A stretch of 64,000 nt of DNA from Janthinobacterium sp. 17J80-10 (GTDB taxonomy: Bacteria; Pseudomonadota; Gammaproteobacteria; Burkholderiales; Burkholderiaceae_D), in the NCBI RefSeq assembly GCF_004114795.1, contig NZ_CP035311.1, forward strand, positions 310,001-374,000. The letters are read 5' to 3'. The notes under the pieces are model-generated. The model was given only the letters and a program-made list of their open reading frames with translations. It was not told the DNA's origin and did no database searches. The position numbers were made by a program, and so were the translations under genes. This document shows positions 51,515-60,777 of this stretch, piece after piece; positions within the stretch are counted from its first letter, which is position 1; every line of letters begins with the position of its first letter.

Positions 51515-53449
51515 TTATTCCGAAGCGAGGGCGACGACGGGGTCGAGGTTGGCGGCCTTGCGCGCCGGCAGGTAACCAAACAGCAAGCCCGTGGCGAATG
51601 CCGAGAAAAATGCCAGGATCGCCGGCATCGCGGTGAATGCCACCTTCATGCCGAGCGCTTCGGCCAGCCAGCCGGAGGCAAAGCCCAGCGCCACGCCGAT
51701 CAGGCCTCCGATGCCGCAGACGACCAGCGCCTCGGTATTGAATTGCAGGAGGATGTTGGCGGCGCGCGCGCCGGTGGCCATGCGCACGCCGATTTCACGG
51801 GTGCGCTCGGTGACGGTCACCAGCATGATGTTCATGACGCCGATGCCGCCGACCAGCAGCGAAATCGCAGCGACGGAGGCCAGCAGCACGGTCAGGGCAT
51901 TCTGCGTTTCCGTGGCGGCTTCCATCAGGGAAGACGTACTGCGGACCTGGAAGTCTTCCTTGGCATGGCGCTGCAGCAAGAGGCTTTCGATGGCCGCCTG
52001 GGTGGCATCGACCTGGTCGCCGCTTTCCACCTTGATGCGGATGGTGTTCAGGTACTGCTTGCCGAAGAGGCGCATGTAACCGGTCGACAGCGGCACCAGC
52101 GCAGTATTGTCCATGTCGGAGCCGAAGGCGCTGGCGCCTTTGCCGGCCAGCACGCCCACCACTTCAAACGGCACGCTTTTCACCAGCACATAGCGCCCGA
52201 CCGGATCCTCGCCATCCGGGAACAGGCTTTTCGCCACCGTCTGGCCAATCACGATGACCGGCGCATAGCCTTTCACATCGGCGTGCGTAATGAAGCTGCC
52301 GGATGCCATGGTCCAGTTCTGGGTGGCGGCATAGTCCGGCCAGACGCCATTGACGGTGGTCTGGAAGTCGAGGCTGCCATAGCGCACTGTCGCACGCGTG
52401 CTGCGCTCCGGCGAAACCGCGCCCACGTTCGGCAACTCTTTCAGGGCGTCTGCATCGGCCGTCACGAGCGTGGCGATGTCGCCGCTGGGACGGGTGCCCG
52501 GTGCGCCGGGCGACACCAGCAACAGGTTGCTGCCCATCGATTCGATGCGCTGGATGACATCCTGCTTGCTGCCATTGCCGATGGCCAGCATGGCGACCAC
52601 GGCGGCGACGCCGATCACCACGCCAAGCAAGGTCAGTGCGCTGCGAAACAGGTTGCCGCGCAGCGAGCGCAGCGCCATCTTGACGGCTTCGCCGAGGTCC
52701 GGCAGCCAGGAAGCATTGGCGCCGGCCTGACGCCGGACGCGCTGGTGATCGGGGGCTGCGGCGACAACACCGGTATCGCTGACGATGCGGCCGTCGGCAA
52801 TATTGATGACACGCTGGGCGTTTTCTGCGACCTTCGGATCGTGGGTAATCAGGATGATGGTGTGGCCATCCGCATGCAACTGCTTCAGGAGCCGCAAGAC
52901 TTCCTCGCCGCTCTTGCTATCCAGCGCGCCGGTCGGCTCGTCGGCCAGGATGACTTCGGCGCCATTCATCAGCGCGCGGGCGATCGAGACGCGCTGCTGC
53001 TGGCCGCCGGACAACTCGGTCGGCCGGTGCTGGACCCGGTCGCCGAGCCCGAGCTTGTCCAGCAGCGCATGCGCACGCTCGATGCGCTCGCGCTTGCCGC
53101 TGCCGGCATAGATCGCAGGCAGCTCGACGTTTTCCGCGGCAGTCACCGAGGGCAGCAGGTTGTAGCGCTGGAAAACAAAGCCGAACGTGTCGCGGCGCAG
53201 GGATGCCAGCTCATCCTTGGTCAGGGTGGTGACATCGCGCCCCTCGACGTGATAGCTGCCGCTGCTCGGCCGGTCCAGGCAGCCGATGATATTCATCAGG
53301 CTGGATTTGCCGGAACCCGACTGCCCCATGATGGCGACGAATTCGCCGGGATGGATTGTCAGCGACACGCCATCCAGCGCGCGCACGACGGCGTCGCCGG
53401 TGGCGTAGGTGCGGGTAATATTTTGCAAATCAAGTAGCGGCGTGCTCAT
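51515..53449 (-). CDS. macB: MacB macrolide-type ABC exporter (ATPase-permease fusion)
   Basis: 644 residues. N-terminal ABC ATPase (about 1-235): Walker A GQSGSGKSSL, signature LSGGQQQR, Walker B VILADEPTGALDSKSG, H-loop ITHDP. Then TM1 (about 270-295), a large periplasmic MacB domain (about 300-510) and three C-terminal helices with IGVMNIMLVTVTERTREIGVRMATGA, the FtsX/MacB signature. It works as a dimer with MacA and an outer-membrane duct to expel macrolides, peptides or glycolipids. Lies 20 bp after macA on the same strand. Confidence 0.93.
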   Translation of the reverse strand: MSTPLLDLQNITRTYATGDAVVRALDGVSLTIHPGEFVAIMGQSGSGKSSLMNIIGCLDRPSSGSYHVEGRDVTTLTKDELASLRRDTFGFVFQRYNLLPSVTAAENVELPAIYAGSGKRERIERAHALLDKLGLGDRVQHRPTELSGGQQQRVSIARALMNGAEVILADEPTGALDSKSGEEVLRLLKQLHADGHTIILITHDPKVAENAQRVINIADGRIVSDTGVVAAAPDHQRVRRQAGANASWLPDLGEAVKMALRSLRGNLFRSALTLLGVVIGVAAVVAMLAIGNGSKQDVIQRIESMGSNLLLVSPGAPGTRPSGDIATLVTADADALKELPNVGAVSPERSTRATVRYGSLDFQTTVNGVWPDYAATQNWTMASGSFITHADVKGYAPVIVIGQTVAKSLFPDGEDPVGRYVLVKSVPFEVVGVLAGKGASAFGSDMDNTALVPLSTGYMRLFGKQYLNTIRIKVESGDQVDATQAAIESLLLQRHAKEDFQVRSTSSLMEAATETQNALTVLLASVAAISLLVGGIGVMNIMLVTVTERTREIGVRMATGARAANILLQFNTEALVVCGIGGLIGVALGFASGWLAEALGMKVAFTAMPAILAFFSAFATGLLFGYLPARKAANLDPVVALASE

Positions 53450-53469
53450 GGTGTCCCCGTCGATTCGTC

Positions 53470-54696
53470 TTAGAGTCGCGGGCCCATGCCCATGCCGCGA
53501 GCGCCCTGGCGGGCGCCGGCATTGCCGGCGTTGCGGCCGGCGCCGGCCTGGGCCGGGCTGCCCTGCGCCACCACCACCTTGTCGCCGGCATTCAGGCCGG
53601 CGAGGACTGCGGCAGTCGTGCGGTTGGTGACGCCGACCTTGACGGTGCGCTCGGCGACGCCAGCGGCCGTGGCTACGCGGGCGCGGTACAGCGACGGGTC
53701 CTTTCCGCGCGCCTGCTGCAAGGCGGCCAGCGGCACCAGCAGCGCATCGCGGGCTTCGTCCAGAACAAAGAACACCTGCACGGTCATGTCGGTCATCAAT
53801 GCCTGCTGGCGGTTGTCGACATCGACCAGCACGTTGTACAGCACCACATCGTTGACGGTTTCCGGCGTAGGCATGACCTGGCGTACCGTACCCTTCCAGC
53901 GCCGCTCGGCATTGCCCAGGGTGGTGAAGTACGCAGGCGCGCCGGCCTTGACCCGGGTGATGTCGGCTTCGGCGACCTGCGCCCAGACGGTCATGGTGTC
54001 CAGGTTGGCCACGCGCACGATCACCGGCGCGGCCTGGTTGGCGTTGACCGTCTGGCCTTGCAGCGTGGTTTGCGACACCACCGTGCCGGCCATCGGTGCA
54101 TAGATCTTGGTGTAGCCGAGATTGGCGGCATCGCCGTCCAGCGTGGATTGCGATGCCTTGATCTGGGCCTGGGTTGCAGCCACCTTGGCCTTGGCGACTT
54201 GCAGCGCCGACTGGTTGGCCTCGACGGTTTCCTGGCTGATGGCGCGCTCCTGGAGCAAGTCCCGGTTGCGGTTGTATTGCTGCTGCGCCAGGCTGGCTTC
54301 GGCTTGCTGCTGGACCAGCTGCGCGCGCAGGTTTTCGAGATTGGCGCGGCCGGTGCGGATCTTGGTCTCGTACACGGTCGCATCGACTTCGGCAATCAGG
54401 TCACCCTTGCTGACGCGGTCACCGATGGCAACTGCCACCTTTTTCAATTGCCCGGATACCTGGGTGCCGACATCGACGTAATCCTTTGGCTTGAGCTTGC
54501 CAAGGGATGTGACCGTCTTTTCAATATCGCCTTGCGTGACGGTGACGGTATTGAGGGGCGCCGCATTCTTTCTGGCGAAATAGCTGTTGGCAGCGACGCC
54601 ACAGCCAACCAGGGCGGTTGCGACGAGGGCGGCGATAAGGAGCTTGCGCGAGCGCAGCAGGGCCGCGACAGGAGAGAAAGTTGTTTTTCCGGACAT
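53470..54696 (-). CDS. macA: MacA periplasmic adaptor (membrane fusion protein)
   Basis: 408 residues. One N-terminal anchor (about 15-33), a lipoyl-like domain half (TVTQGDIEKTVTSLGKLKP and VDVGTQVSGQLKKV), a long alpha-hairpin (about 105-185), the second lipoyl half (YAPMAGTVVSQTTLQGQTVN), then beta-barrel and membrane-proximal domains. The Ala/Gly/Arg-rich tail of about 25 residues (NAGARQGARGMGMG) is an addition to the E. coli type, which is about 371 residues. It links MacB to the outer-membrane duct. First gene of the operon, facing BaeSR. Confidence 0.9.
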   Translation of the reverse strand: MSGKTTFSPVAALLRSRKLLIAALVATALVGCGVAANSYFARKNAAPLNTVTVTQGDIEKTVTSLGKLKPKDYVDVGTQVSGQLKKVAVAIGDRVSKGDLIAEVDATVYETKIRTGRANLENLRAQLVQQQAEASLAQQQYNRNRDLLQERAISQETVEANQSALQVAKAKVAATQAQIKASQSTLDGDAANLGYTKIYAPMAGTVVSQTTLQGQTVNANQAAPVIVRVANLDTMTVWAQVAEADITRVKAGAPAYFTTLGNAERRWKGTVRQVMPTPETVNDVVLYNVLVDVDNRQQALMTDMTVQVFFVLDEARDALLVPLAALQQARGKDPSLYRARVATAAGVAERTVKVGVTNRTTAAVLAGLNAGDKVVVAQGSPAQAGAGRNAGNAGARQGARGMGMGPRL

Positions 54697-54832
54697 GTTG
54701 AATTCCCTTCAAAAATCGGCTCGCAGCGGTGTGCCGCTTCGCCGGCTTTTTGCGATCTATCCATCATGCATGGCAAATGTGAAGAAAATTTGAAGATTGG
54801 CGCGCGCCCGGTTCGGCCCGCATGAGCCCCTC

Positions 54833-54838
54833 TATAAT
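54833..54838 (+). promoter_or_regulatory. Possible -10 box for the baeSR operon
   Basis: A consensus TATAAT at 54833-54838, lying in the loop of a GCCCC / GGGGC hairpin, 29 bp before the baeS ATG. No good -35 is seen at 17 bp, as expected if a regulator is needed. Confidence 0.35.
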
Positions 54839-54867
54839 GGGGGCTTGATCCTTTGCAATTAACGCAA

Positions 54868-56283
54868 ATGTCCATCCGACTCGGCATTACCTCGAAGCTG
54901 TTTTTTGCCATCCTGCTGACCTGCGTGGTGATTGCGCTGGCCATGGCGGCGGCGATACGTACCAGCTTCAACCACGGCTTTCTGGGCTACCTCAACGAGC
55001 AGGAAGAGCAGCGCATGGAAACCCTGCGCCCGACCCTGGCCAATGCCTATGAACAGCATGGCAGCTGGGATTTCCTGCGCGATAATCCGCGCCGCTGGTT
55101 TTCCCTGATCCGCCCGCCGGGCATGGCGCCGTCCGACGAGACGACGGGGCAGCACCGCAGGCCGCCGCCGGAGTCCGACCTGACCGGCTTGAACCTGCGG
55201 GTGAGTCTGCTCGACGCCGGCAAACAGCTCGTGATCGGCAACCCGCGCGTGAGCCAGAATGCCAAACTCAAGGCAATTGATGTCGGCGGCACCACCGTGG
55301 GCTGGGTGGCGCTGGTGCCGTTCCAGCAAGTGAGCACGGGCGCGGCGTTGCGGTTTCAGGAACAGCAACTGAAATCCAGTTCGGTCATTGGCGGGATCGC
55401 CATTTTGCTGGCCGCGCTGGTGGCCTGGCTGCTGGCTCGCATGTTCCTGGCGCCGCTGCGGCATATTGCCGCCTCCACTCATCGCCTGACGACCGGCGAC
55501 TATGCCACCAGGGTGGCCCTGACCAGCCGCGACGAGCTCGGCCAGCTCGCCGAAGACTTCAATCATCTGGCTGTTACGCTGGGTAAGAACGAAAAGCTGC
55601 GGCGTGCCTTCATGGCCGATGTTTCGCATGAATTGCGCACGCCTCTCGCGGTGCTGAAGGGGGAACTCGAAGCGCTGCAGGATGGCGTGCGGCCGTTGAC
55701 GCCCGCGGCAATCCAGTCATTGCAGTCGGAAGTGGCCACGCTGGGCAAGCTGATCGATGACCTGTACGAGTTGTCGCTGTCCGATGCCGGTGCATTGAGC
55801 TACCGGAAGGTGCATGCCGACATCCTGGAAGTGCTGCGCATGACGGCCGATGCCTTCCAGGAGCGGTTTGCCCAGCGCGCCATTGCGCTGGAAATCGCGA
55901 TACCCATACACCAGGCGGCGTTTTGCCATGCCGATCCGAATCGCCTGCGCCAGTTGTTCACCAATCTGCTGGAAAACGCCGCCCGCTATACGGATGCCGG
56001 CGGCAAGCTGGTGATCACCGCAGCGCTGGATCAGCGCACGGTCACGCTGGTATTCCAGGACACCAAGCCCGGCATTGCCGACGACATGCTGCCGCACTTG
56101 TTCGAGCGTTTCTTTCGCGGCGAACAATCGCGCAGCCGCGTCACCGGCGGCGCGGGGCTGGGCCTGGCGATCAGCCGCAACATTGTCGAAGCCCATCAGG
56201 GTACGATAGCGGCAAGCGCGTCGGCATTGGGCGGCTTGTGCATCACCGTCGTGCTGCCGCTGGCCAATGGCGTTGCTTCATGA
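54868..56283 (+). CDS. baeS: BaeS-type sensor histidine kinase
   Basis: 471 residues from the ATG at 54868; a TTG at 54853 is in frame. TM1 (about 8-30), a periplasmic sensor (about 31-165), TM2 (about 168-190), HAMP (DELGQLAEDFNHLAVTL), HisKA with VSHELRTPLAVLKGEL and phospho-His, N box NRLRQLFTNLLENA, and G2 GGAGLGLAIS. The G1 box reads DTKPGI in place of DxGxG, also seen in E. coli BaeS (DSAPGV), so it is not a defect. It senses envelope stress or drugs and phosphorylates BaeR. Divergent from macAB. Confidence 0.88.
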   Translation: MSIRLGITSKLFFAILLTCVVIALAMAAAIRTSFNHGFLGYLNEQEEQRMETLRPTLANAYEQHGSWDFLRDNPRRWFSLIRPPGMAPSDETTGQHRRPPPESDLTGLNLRVSLLDAGKQLVIGNPRVSQNAKLKAIDVGGTTVGWVALVPFQQVSTGAALRFQEQQLKSSSVIGGIAILLAALVAWLLARMFLAPLRHIAASTHRLTTGDYATRVALTSRDELGQLAEDFNHLAVTLGKNEKLRRAFMADVSHELRTPLAVLKGELEALQDGVRPLTPAAIQSLQSEVATLGKLIDDLYELSLSDAGALSYRKVHADILEVLRMTADAFQERFAQRAIALEIAIPIHQAAFCHADPNRLRQLFTNLLENAARYTDAGGKLVITAALDQRTVTLVFQDTKPGIADDMLPHLFERFFRGEQSRSRVTGGAGLGLAISRNIVEAHQGTIAASASALGGLCITVVLPLANGVAS

Positions 56284-56295
56284 GGATGTTTCATC

Positions 56296-56991
56296 ATGCC
56301 TAAGACCGCGTCGGCCACTGCCGCATGCATCATGATTGTCGAAGATGAGCCCAAGCTCGCGGCGCTGCTGGCGGATTATTTGCATGCCAGCGGTTACCGC
56401 ACGGTCACCATCGGCAATGGCCTGGAGGTCATTGGCGCAGTCAGGCAGTCGGCGCCGGACCTGGTGCTGCTGGACGTGATGTTGCCTGGCAAAGATGGCA
56501 TCGAGATTTGCCGGGAGTTGCGCAGCTTCAGCCACGTGCCGGTCATCATGGTGACTGCCCGGGTCGAAGAAATCGATCGCTTGCTGGGACTGGAAATCGG
56601 CGCCGACGATTATGTCTGCAAGCCCTTCAGCCCGCGCGAAGTCGTGGCGCGCGTCCAGGCCATGCTGCGCCGTGCCGGCTATGGCAGCGACAAGACAGCA
56701 GCGCCGTCCGGCCTCGTCATGGATGAGGCAACCCATGAAGCCACGCTCAATGGCCAGATACTGGATTTGACACCGGTGGAATTCCGCTTGCTCAAGACCC
56801 TTTGCGACAATGAGGGCCGGGTATTCTCCCGCGACCAGTTGATGAGCAAGGTGTATTCAGACTATCGGGTCGTCACCGACCGCACGGTCGATACCCATAT
56901 CAAGAACCTGCGCCGCAAACTCGACCAGGTCTCGCCCGACCATGAACTGATCCACTCCATCTACGGGCTGGGATACCGCTTCGAGCGCTAG
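56296..56991 (+). CDS. baeR: BaeR-type OmpR-family response regulator
   Basis: 231 residues. The receiver has acidic pocket IVEDEPKL, phospho-Asp in DLVLLDVMLPGKDG, VTARVEEIDRLLGLEIGADDY and CKPFSPREVVARV, a stretch nearly identical to E. coli BaeR. A winged-helix DNA-binding domain follows with VEFRLLKTLCDNEG and DYRVVTDRTVDTHIKNLRRK. It should activate the divergent efflux operon and probably its own. It starts 12 bp after baeS, so one transcript. Confidence 0.92.
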   Translation: MPKTASATAACIMIVEDEPKLAALLADYLHASGYRTVTIGNGLEVIGAVRQSAPDLVLLDVMLPGKDGIEICRELRSFSHVPVIMVTARVEEIDRLLGLEIGADDYVCKPFSPREVVARVQAMLRRAGYGSDKTAAPSGLVMDEATHEATLNGQILDLTPVEFRLLKTLCDNEGRVFSRDQLMSKVYSDYRVVTDRTVDTHIKNLRRKLDQVSPDHELIHSIYGLGYRFER

Positions 56992-57005
56992 GTCCCCTGC
57001 TGCAG

Positions 57006-57416
57006 TCAGGCGGTGCGGCGCGGAATCGAATACGTCCCCACCACGTGCGCCACGGGTTCGACGGCGCCTTCCGAATAGAGCGAGACTTCGCCCACCGCCA
57101 GGGACTTGCCGACCTTGATGAGCTTGCAGACGCCGACAATGCTTTTGTCCGCCGCCGGCTTGCGCAGGAAATTGATGGTCAGGCTGGTGGTCACGGCCAG
57201 CGGCACGATGCCGATTTCTCCGAGAATGGCGACGTATAGCGCAACGTCGGCGACTTCCATGAGCACCGGGCCGGACACCGTGCCGCCGGGGCGCAATTCA
57301 CTCACGCCGACTTCGTGAAGGATGGTGGCGCCACCGTTGCCGACCTCGCGTACAACGCACTTGGTTTGCGGGAACTCGGTAACGATGAATGCAGCGATTT
57401 CTTCCTTCGTGGCCAT
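57006..57416 (-). CDS. Hotdog-fold PaaI-like thioesterase
   Basis: 136 residues from the ATG at 57416. Hotdog pattern: ATILHEVGVSELRPGGTVSGPVLM followed by a helix EVADVALYVAILGEIG and strands LAVTTSLTINFLRKP and SIVGVCKLIKVGKSLAVGEVSLY. This is the PaaI/YbaW-like acyl-CoA thioesterase group; the usual catalytic Asn/Asp region is EVADVALY. Divergent from the MaoC gene, 109 bp away, hinting at shared acyl-CoA metabolism. Confidence 0.8.
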   Translation of the reverse strand: MATKEEIAAFIVTEFPQTKCVVREVGNGGATILHEVGVSELRPGGTVSGPVLMEVADVALYVAILGEIGIVPLAVTTSLTINFLRKPAADKSIVGVCKLIKVGKSLAVGEVSLYSEGAVEPVAHVVGTYSIPRRTA

Positions 57417-57525
57417 GATGGATTTCGTGAAATGGATTCGGGGATTTTTAAATTTCGAATGTATCATTAAACTGGCAAGCATCGCAGCAGGGCACTGCAA
57501 CAATTCATTGAATGGAGAAGCCACC

Positions 57526-57987
57526 ATGCAGAAACAAGTGTTCCCGCATTATCTTGAAGACCTCGCGCCGGGACAGCGCTTTGAATACGGGCCCATCAGC
57601 GTCGATGCGGACAAGATCAAGGCATTCGCGGCCGAATTCGATCCGCAGCCCTTCCATCTCGATGACGAACTGGCGCGCGATACCCTGTTTCGCGGCCTCG
57701 CCGCCAGTGGCTGGCATACGGCGGCGTTGACCATGCGGCTTTTCGTCGACAGCCCGTTCAAGCCTGCGGGCGGTTTGATCGGTGCTGGCGTTGAAGAGTT
57801 GCGCTGGCCGCGGCCGGTACGCCCGGGCGACGCGTTGCGTATTGAAAGCGAAATCCTGGAAGTGCGGCCTTCCAAAACACGCCCCGAGCAAGGCCTCGTC
57901 AAGGTGCGCACGACCACGTTCAACCAGCATGACGAACCGGTGCAGGTGTTTATTGCCAATATGGTCGTCGCGCGCAAACCCGGGTAA
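57526..57987 (+). CDS. MaoC-family acyl dehydratase
   Basis: 153 residues from the ATG at 57526, with GGAGAAG upstream; the longer upstream frame overlaps the antisense thioesterase and is unlikely. A hotdog MaoC domain with hydratase-2 motif FAAEFDPQPFHLDDELARDT (catalytic Asp and His), the block LFRGLAASGWHTAALTMRL, and GAGVEELRWPRPVRPGDAL. It should hydrate trans-2-enoyl-CoA-type substrates. It is 153 bp from the ABC operon and likely independent. Confidence 0.88.
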   Translation: MQKQVFPHYLEDLAPGQRFEYGPISVDADKIKAFAAEFDPQPFHLDDELARDTLFRGLAASGWHTAALTMRLFVDSPFKPAGGLIGAGVEELRWPRPVRPGDALRIESEILEVRPSKTRPEQGLVKVRTTTFNQHDEPVQVFIANMVVARKPG

Positions 57988-58140
57988 AAGAAAAGCCCGA
58001 GGGGCGAGCTGCCCATATGCGGTGCAATCATAAGCATAGGCAATAATAATCCTTGTACAAGAGGCAACTGCTGGCTAATCTGTAAAGCATCGCCAAGTCT
58101 TTTATAATGTCGGGTTGGCCGTCACGGGATTTGGTTTCCA

Positions 58141-58911
58141 ATGAAACTGTCTTTTAACAAAATTGCAAAGAACTTTTCCGACTTGCAGGTCGTCGAGCAA
58201 TTCAGCTCCGAAATGCAAACCGGTGAACTGGTCGCGTTAGTCGGCCCTTCCGGCTGCGGCAAATCGACTTTGCTGCATATCGCGGCCGGCCTGGAAAAGC
58301 CGAGCGGCGGCAGCATCCTGGCTGATGGGCAGCCGGTGGCCGGGCCGCATCCGGAACGCATGCTGATGTTCCAGGAAAACGCCCTGTATCCCTGGCTGAC
58401 CCTGGTGGGGAACGTGGCGCTGGCGCTGGAGTTCCAGAAAGTCGGCAAGGCGCAGGCGCGCCAACAGGCAGTAGATTGGCTGGCCAAGGTCAAGTTGCAG
58501 GGCTTTGAAGATTATTACCCGCACCAGGTTTCCGGCGGCATGCGCCAGCGCGCGGCGCTGGCACGCGCCTTCGTTTCGCAACCCAAGGTGCTGCTCCTGG
58601 ACGAGCCTTTCGGCGCGCTGGATGCGCTGACGCGCATGACGCTGCAGGATGCCTTGCGCGACCTGATCCATGAAGTGCGCCCGACCGTGCTGCTGGTGAC
58701 CCACGATGTTGACGAAGCACTGTTTCTGGCTGACCGCATCGTCGTGTTCAGCCCGCGCCCGGCGACAGTGTTGAAAGAGTTTCATCTCGACCGGCACACC
58801 AAGACGCACGATTTATCGGAATTTGCGGCCATGCGCCGCGAGATTCTCTGCCTGCTCGGGATTCACGCCGAGCATGAGGAAGTTAAACCATTGGAAGGAG
58901 TTGAAGCATGA
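58141..58911 (+). CDS. ABC transporter ATP-binding protein (nitrate/sulfonate/taurine type)
   Basis: 256 residues. Walker A GPSGCGKSTL, Q-loop MFQENALYPW, signature VSGGMRQRAALARAF, Walker B VLLLDEPFGALDALTR and H-loop VLLVTHDVDEALFLADRIV identify the SsuB/TauB/NrtD-like subfamily. It powers uptake through the permease at 60 kb with the binding protein encoded next. Its stop overlaps that gene's start by four bases (ATGA). Substrate not determined by sequence: alkanesulfonates, taurine, nitrate, pyrimidine or other small organics are possible. Confidence 0.9.
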   Translation: MKLSFNKIAKNFSDLQVVEQFSSEMQTGELVALVGPSGCGKSTLLHIAAGLEKPSGGSILADGQPVAGPHPERMLMFQENALYPWLTLVGNVALALEFQKVGKAQARQQAVDWLAKVKLQGFEDYYPHQVSGGMRQRAALARAFVSQPKVLLLDEPFGALDALTRMTLQDALRDLIHEVRPTVLLVTHDVDEALFLADRIVVFSPRPATVLKEFHLDRHTKTHDLSEFAAMRREILCLLGIHAEHEEVKPLEGVEA

Positions 58912-59915
58912 AATTGTTCCCGAAATTGTCCCATCTGATGCTCGCAGCGGTGGCTGCGCTGTCGCTGGCCGGCCAGGCCGTGGCTGCCGAAAAATTCAAG
59001 GTCGGTTACCTGCGCGTCATGGACGATGCCCAGGCGATTGCCGCGTTTGAAGGCGGCTTGTACAAGAAGCATGGCCTGGATGTGGAACTGGTCGAATTCA
59101 AGTCCGGCACCGACCTGATCAAGGCCATCGTCGGCGGCCAGCTCGATACCGGTGTGCTGGGCTTTACCAATGCGGTGGCCTGGGCATCCAAGGGCGCCGA
59201 CCTGAAAGTGGTGGGCGGCGCCCAGCACGGCTACCATGCGATCCTGGTGCGCGATGAAACCGGCATCAAGACGGTCGCTGACCTGAAGGGCAAGACATTG
59301 GCTTCGCAAGCCGAGGGCAGCACTGCCGACACGGTCTTGAAGGGCGTCGTGCTGAAGAACGCCGGCCTGAAAGCCGACGACCTCAACATCATGGGCGTCT
59401 CGCCGCAGGTGGCGGTGCAGTCGCTGGTCGGCAAGCGCGTCGATGCGGCCTTCCTGTTCGAGCCGCAAGCCAGCATCGCCCAGCTGATTGCGCCGGTCAA
59501 GCAAATCTATGAAGTCGGCGAAGTCTGGCCTTTCCCCTGCATGGTGGTGATCACTTCGGGCGAGACCCTGAAAAAACGCCACGCCGATGTCTGGAAATCG
59601 CTCGATGCGCAAAAGGAAGCTATCGACCTGCTGAGCAAGAAGCCGGCAGAGGCGTCCAAGCTGATTTCCAGCTATTTCATTTCCGAGCCGACCCTCAAAA
59701 CCCTCAACAAGGGCGACCTGCCGCGCGACGAAGTGATCACGGCTGCCATCAAGAGCCAGACCTTTTCGCCGGTCGTGACGCCCAAGGAAGAGGCGCGCAT
59801 GCAGGAAATCGCCGACATCCTGCAGGACCAGGGTTCCTTGAAGACCAAGGATGGCAAGCCGTTTGACGTCAAGAGCATCCTCGACCTGTCCTGGCAAAAG
59901 GCGCGCAAGTTTTAA
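58908..59915 (+). CDS. ABC transporter substrate-binding protein (NMT1/SsuA-like)
   Basis: 335 residues with a signal peptide (ends AVAAE, about 26). KVGYLRVMDDAQAIAAFEGG, then LYKKHGLDVELVEFKSGTDL, GQLDTGVLGFTNAVAWASKG and VADLKGKTLASQAEGS fit the NMT1/SsuA-like periplasmic family that goes with this ATPase type. Cognate to the upstream ATPase and downstream permease. A terminator-like hairpin separates it from the permease gene. Confidence 0.88.
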   Translation: MKLFPKLSHLMLAAVAALSLAGQAVAAEKFKVGYLRVMDDAQAIAAFEGGLYKKHGLDVELVEFKSGTDLIKAIVGGQLDTGVLGFTNAVAWASKGADLKVVGGAQHGYHAILVRDETGIKTVADLKGKTLASQAEGSTADTVLKGVVLKNAGLKADDLNIMGVSPQVAVQSLVGKRVDAAFLFEPQASIAQLIAPVKQIYEVGEVWPFPCMVVITSGETLKKRHADVWKSLDAQKEAIDLLSKKPAEASKLISSYFISEPTLKTLNKGDLPRDEVITAAIKSQTFSPVVTPKEEARMQEIADILQDQGSLKTKDGKPFDVKSILDLSWQKARKF

Positions 59916-59952
59916 GCGGTAAATTGCTATACTGCGGCTTTCGCAGATTAAC

Positions 59953-59984
59953 GATGGCCGGCGTTCTGCCGGCCATCTTGTTTT
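59953..59984 (+). terminator. Terminator-like hairpin inside the ABC operon
   Basis: A perfect 10-bp stem GATGGCCGGC / GCCGGCCATC (59953-59977) with a 5-nt loop, followed by TTGTTTT. It lies between the binding-protein stop and the permease start, so it may reduce read-through to the permease genes or protect the upstream mRNA end. Confidence 0.65.
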
Positions 59985-59993
59985 GAAATAGAC

Positions 59994-60767
59994 ATGAGCA
60001 CCCAGACCCGTCTTTCCGGTTTCCATAAAAAAATCGCCTTCGCCGTGGCGGTCGTCCTCATTTTGCTGGGATGGCAAATCGCCGCCTGGATCTTGCCGGA
60101 CTTCCTGATGCCGGACGTGCCGACAGTGATCGCGCGCTTGTGGCAAGAGATCCAGTCGGAATCCTTCCGCGCTGCCCTGTGGGGCAGCCTGGTGCGCCTG
60201 GGCAGCGGCTACGGCGCCGCCCTGCTGTTCGGCATCGGCTTTGGCCTGGTCGGCGCGGTGCTGTTCTTTTTCCGCGAAGTGCTCAAGTCCGCCATCATCA
60301 TCCTGCAATCGATTCCCTCGATCGCCTGGGTGCCGCTGTTCCTGATCCTGATGGGCTTCGGCAATATGCCGATCATCGTGGTGGTGGCGATTGCCGCCTT
60401 CTTCCCCGCGGCCCTGTCGGTGATGAACGCGACCGAAAGCGTGCAAAAGGTGCATGTGGCGGCCGCGCGCGTGATGGGCGCCTCGCGCCTGGACATGCTG
60501 CGCCGCGTCTACCTGCCGGCGGTGATGCCGGAACTGATCACCGGGGCCCAGCTCGCCTTCGGCAATGCCTGGCGCGCGCTGATCTCGGCCGAGATGCTGA
60601 TCGGCTTTGGCAAAGGCCTGGGGCGTTCGCTGTCGTATGCCGGCGAGACCGCCGACATGGTGGGCGTGATGATGAATATCCTGGCGATTGCGATTCTCGC
60701 GCCGCTGATCGACCAGCTGGTGCTGGAAAACCTCAAGCACCGCGTACTGCGGTACCAGTACGTCTGA
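59994..60767 (+). CDS. ABC transporter permease (SsuC/TauC-like)
   Basis: 257 residues, about six transmembrane segments. The BPD_transp_1 EAA loop lies near ESVQKVHVAAARVMGASRLDML with the conserved Gly, followed by PAVMPELITGAQLAFGNAW. IIILQSIPSIAWVPLFLILMG is the typical helix of nitrate/sulfonate-type permeases. It forms the membrane channel for the ATPase encoded at 58 kb. It starts nine bases after the terminator-like hairpin's T tract and may also have its own promoter near 59925-59935 (TATACT). Confidence 0.9.
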   Translation: MSTQTRLSGFHKKIAFAVAVVLILLGWQIAAWILPDFLMPDVPTVIARLWQEIQSESFRAALWGSLVRLGSGYGAALLFGIGFGLVGAVLFFFREVLKSAIIILQSIPSIAWVPLFLILMGFGNMPIIVVVAIAAFFPAALSVMNATESVQKVHVAAARVMGASRLDMLRRVYLPAVMPELITGAQLAFGNAWRALISAEMLIGFGKGLGRSLSYAGETADMVGVMMNILAIAILAPLIDQLVLENLKHRVLRYQYV

Positions 60768-60777
60768 GCATGTGATC

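Noticed and set aside
51308-53437. 709-codon plus-strand open frame
   Set aside because: Antisense to macB, which has every ABC motif. The frame is His/Gln-rich and without a ribosome site.
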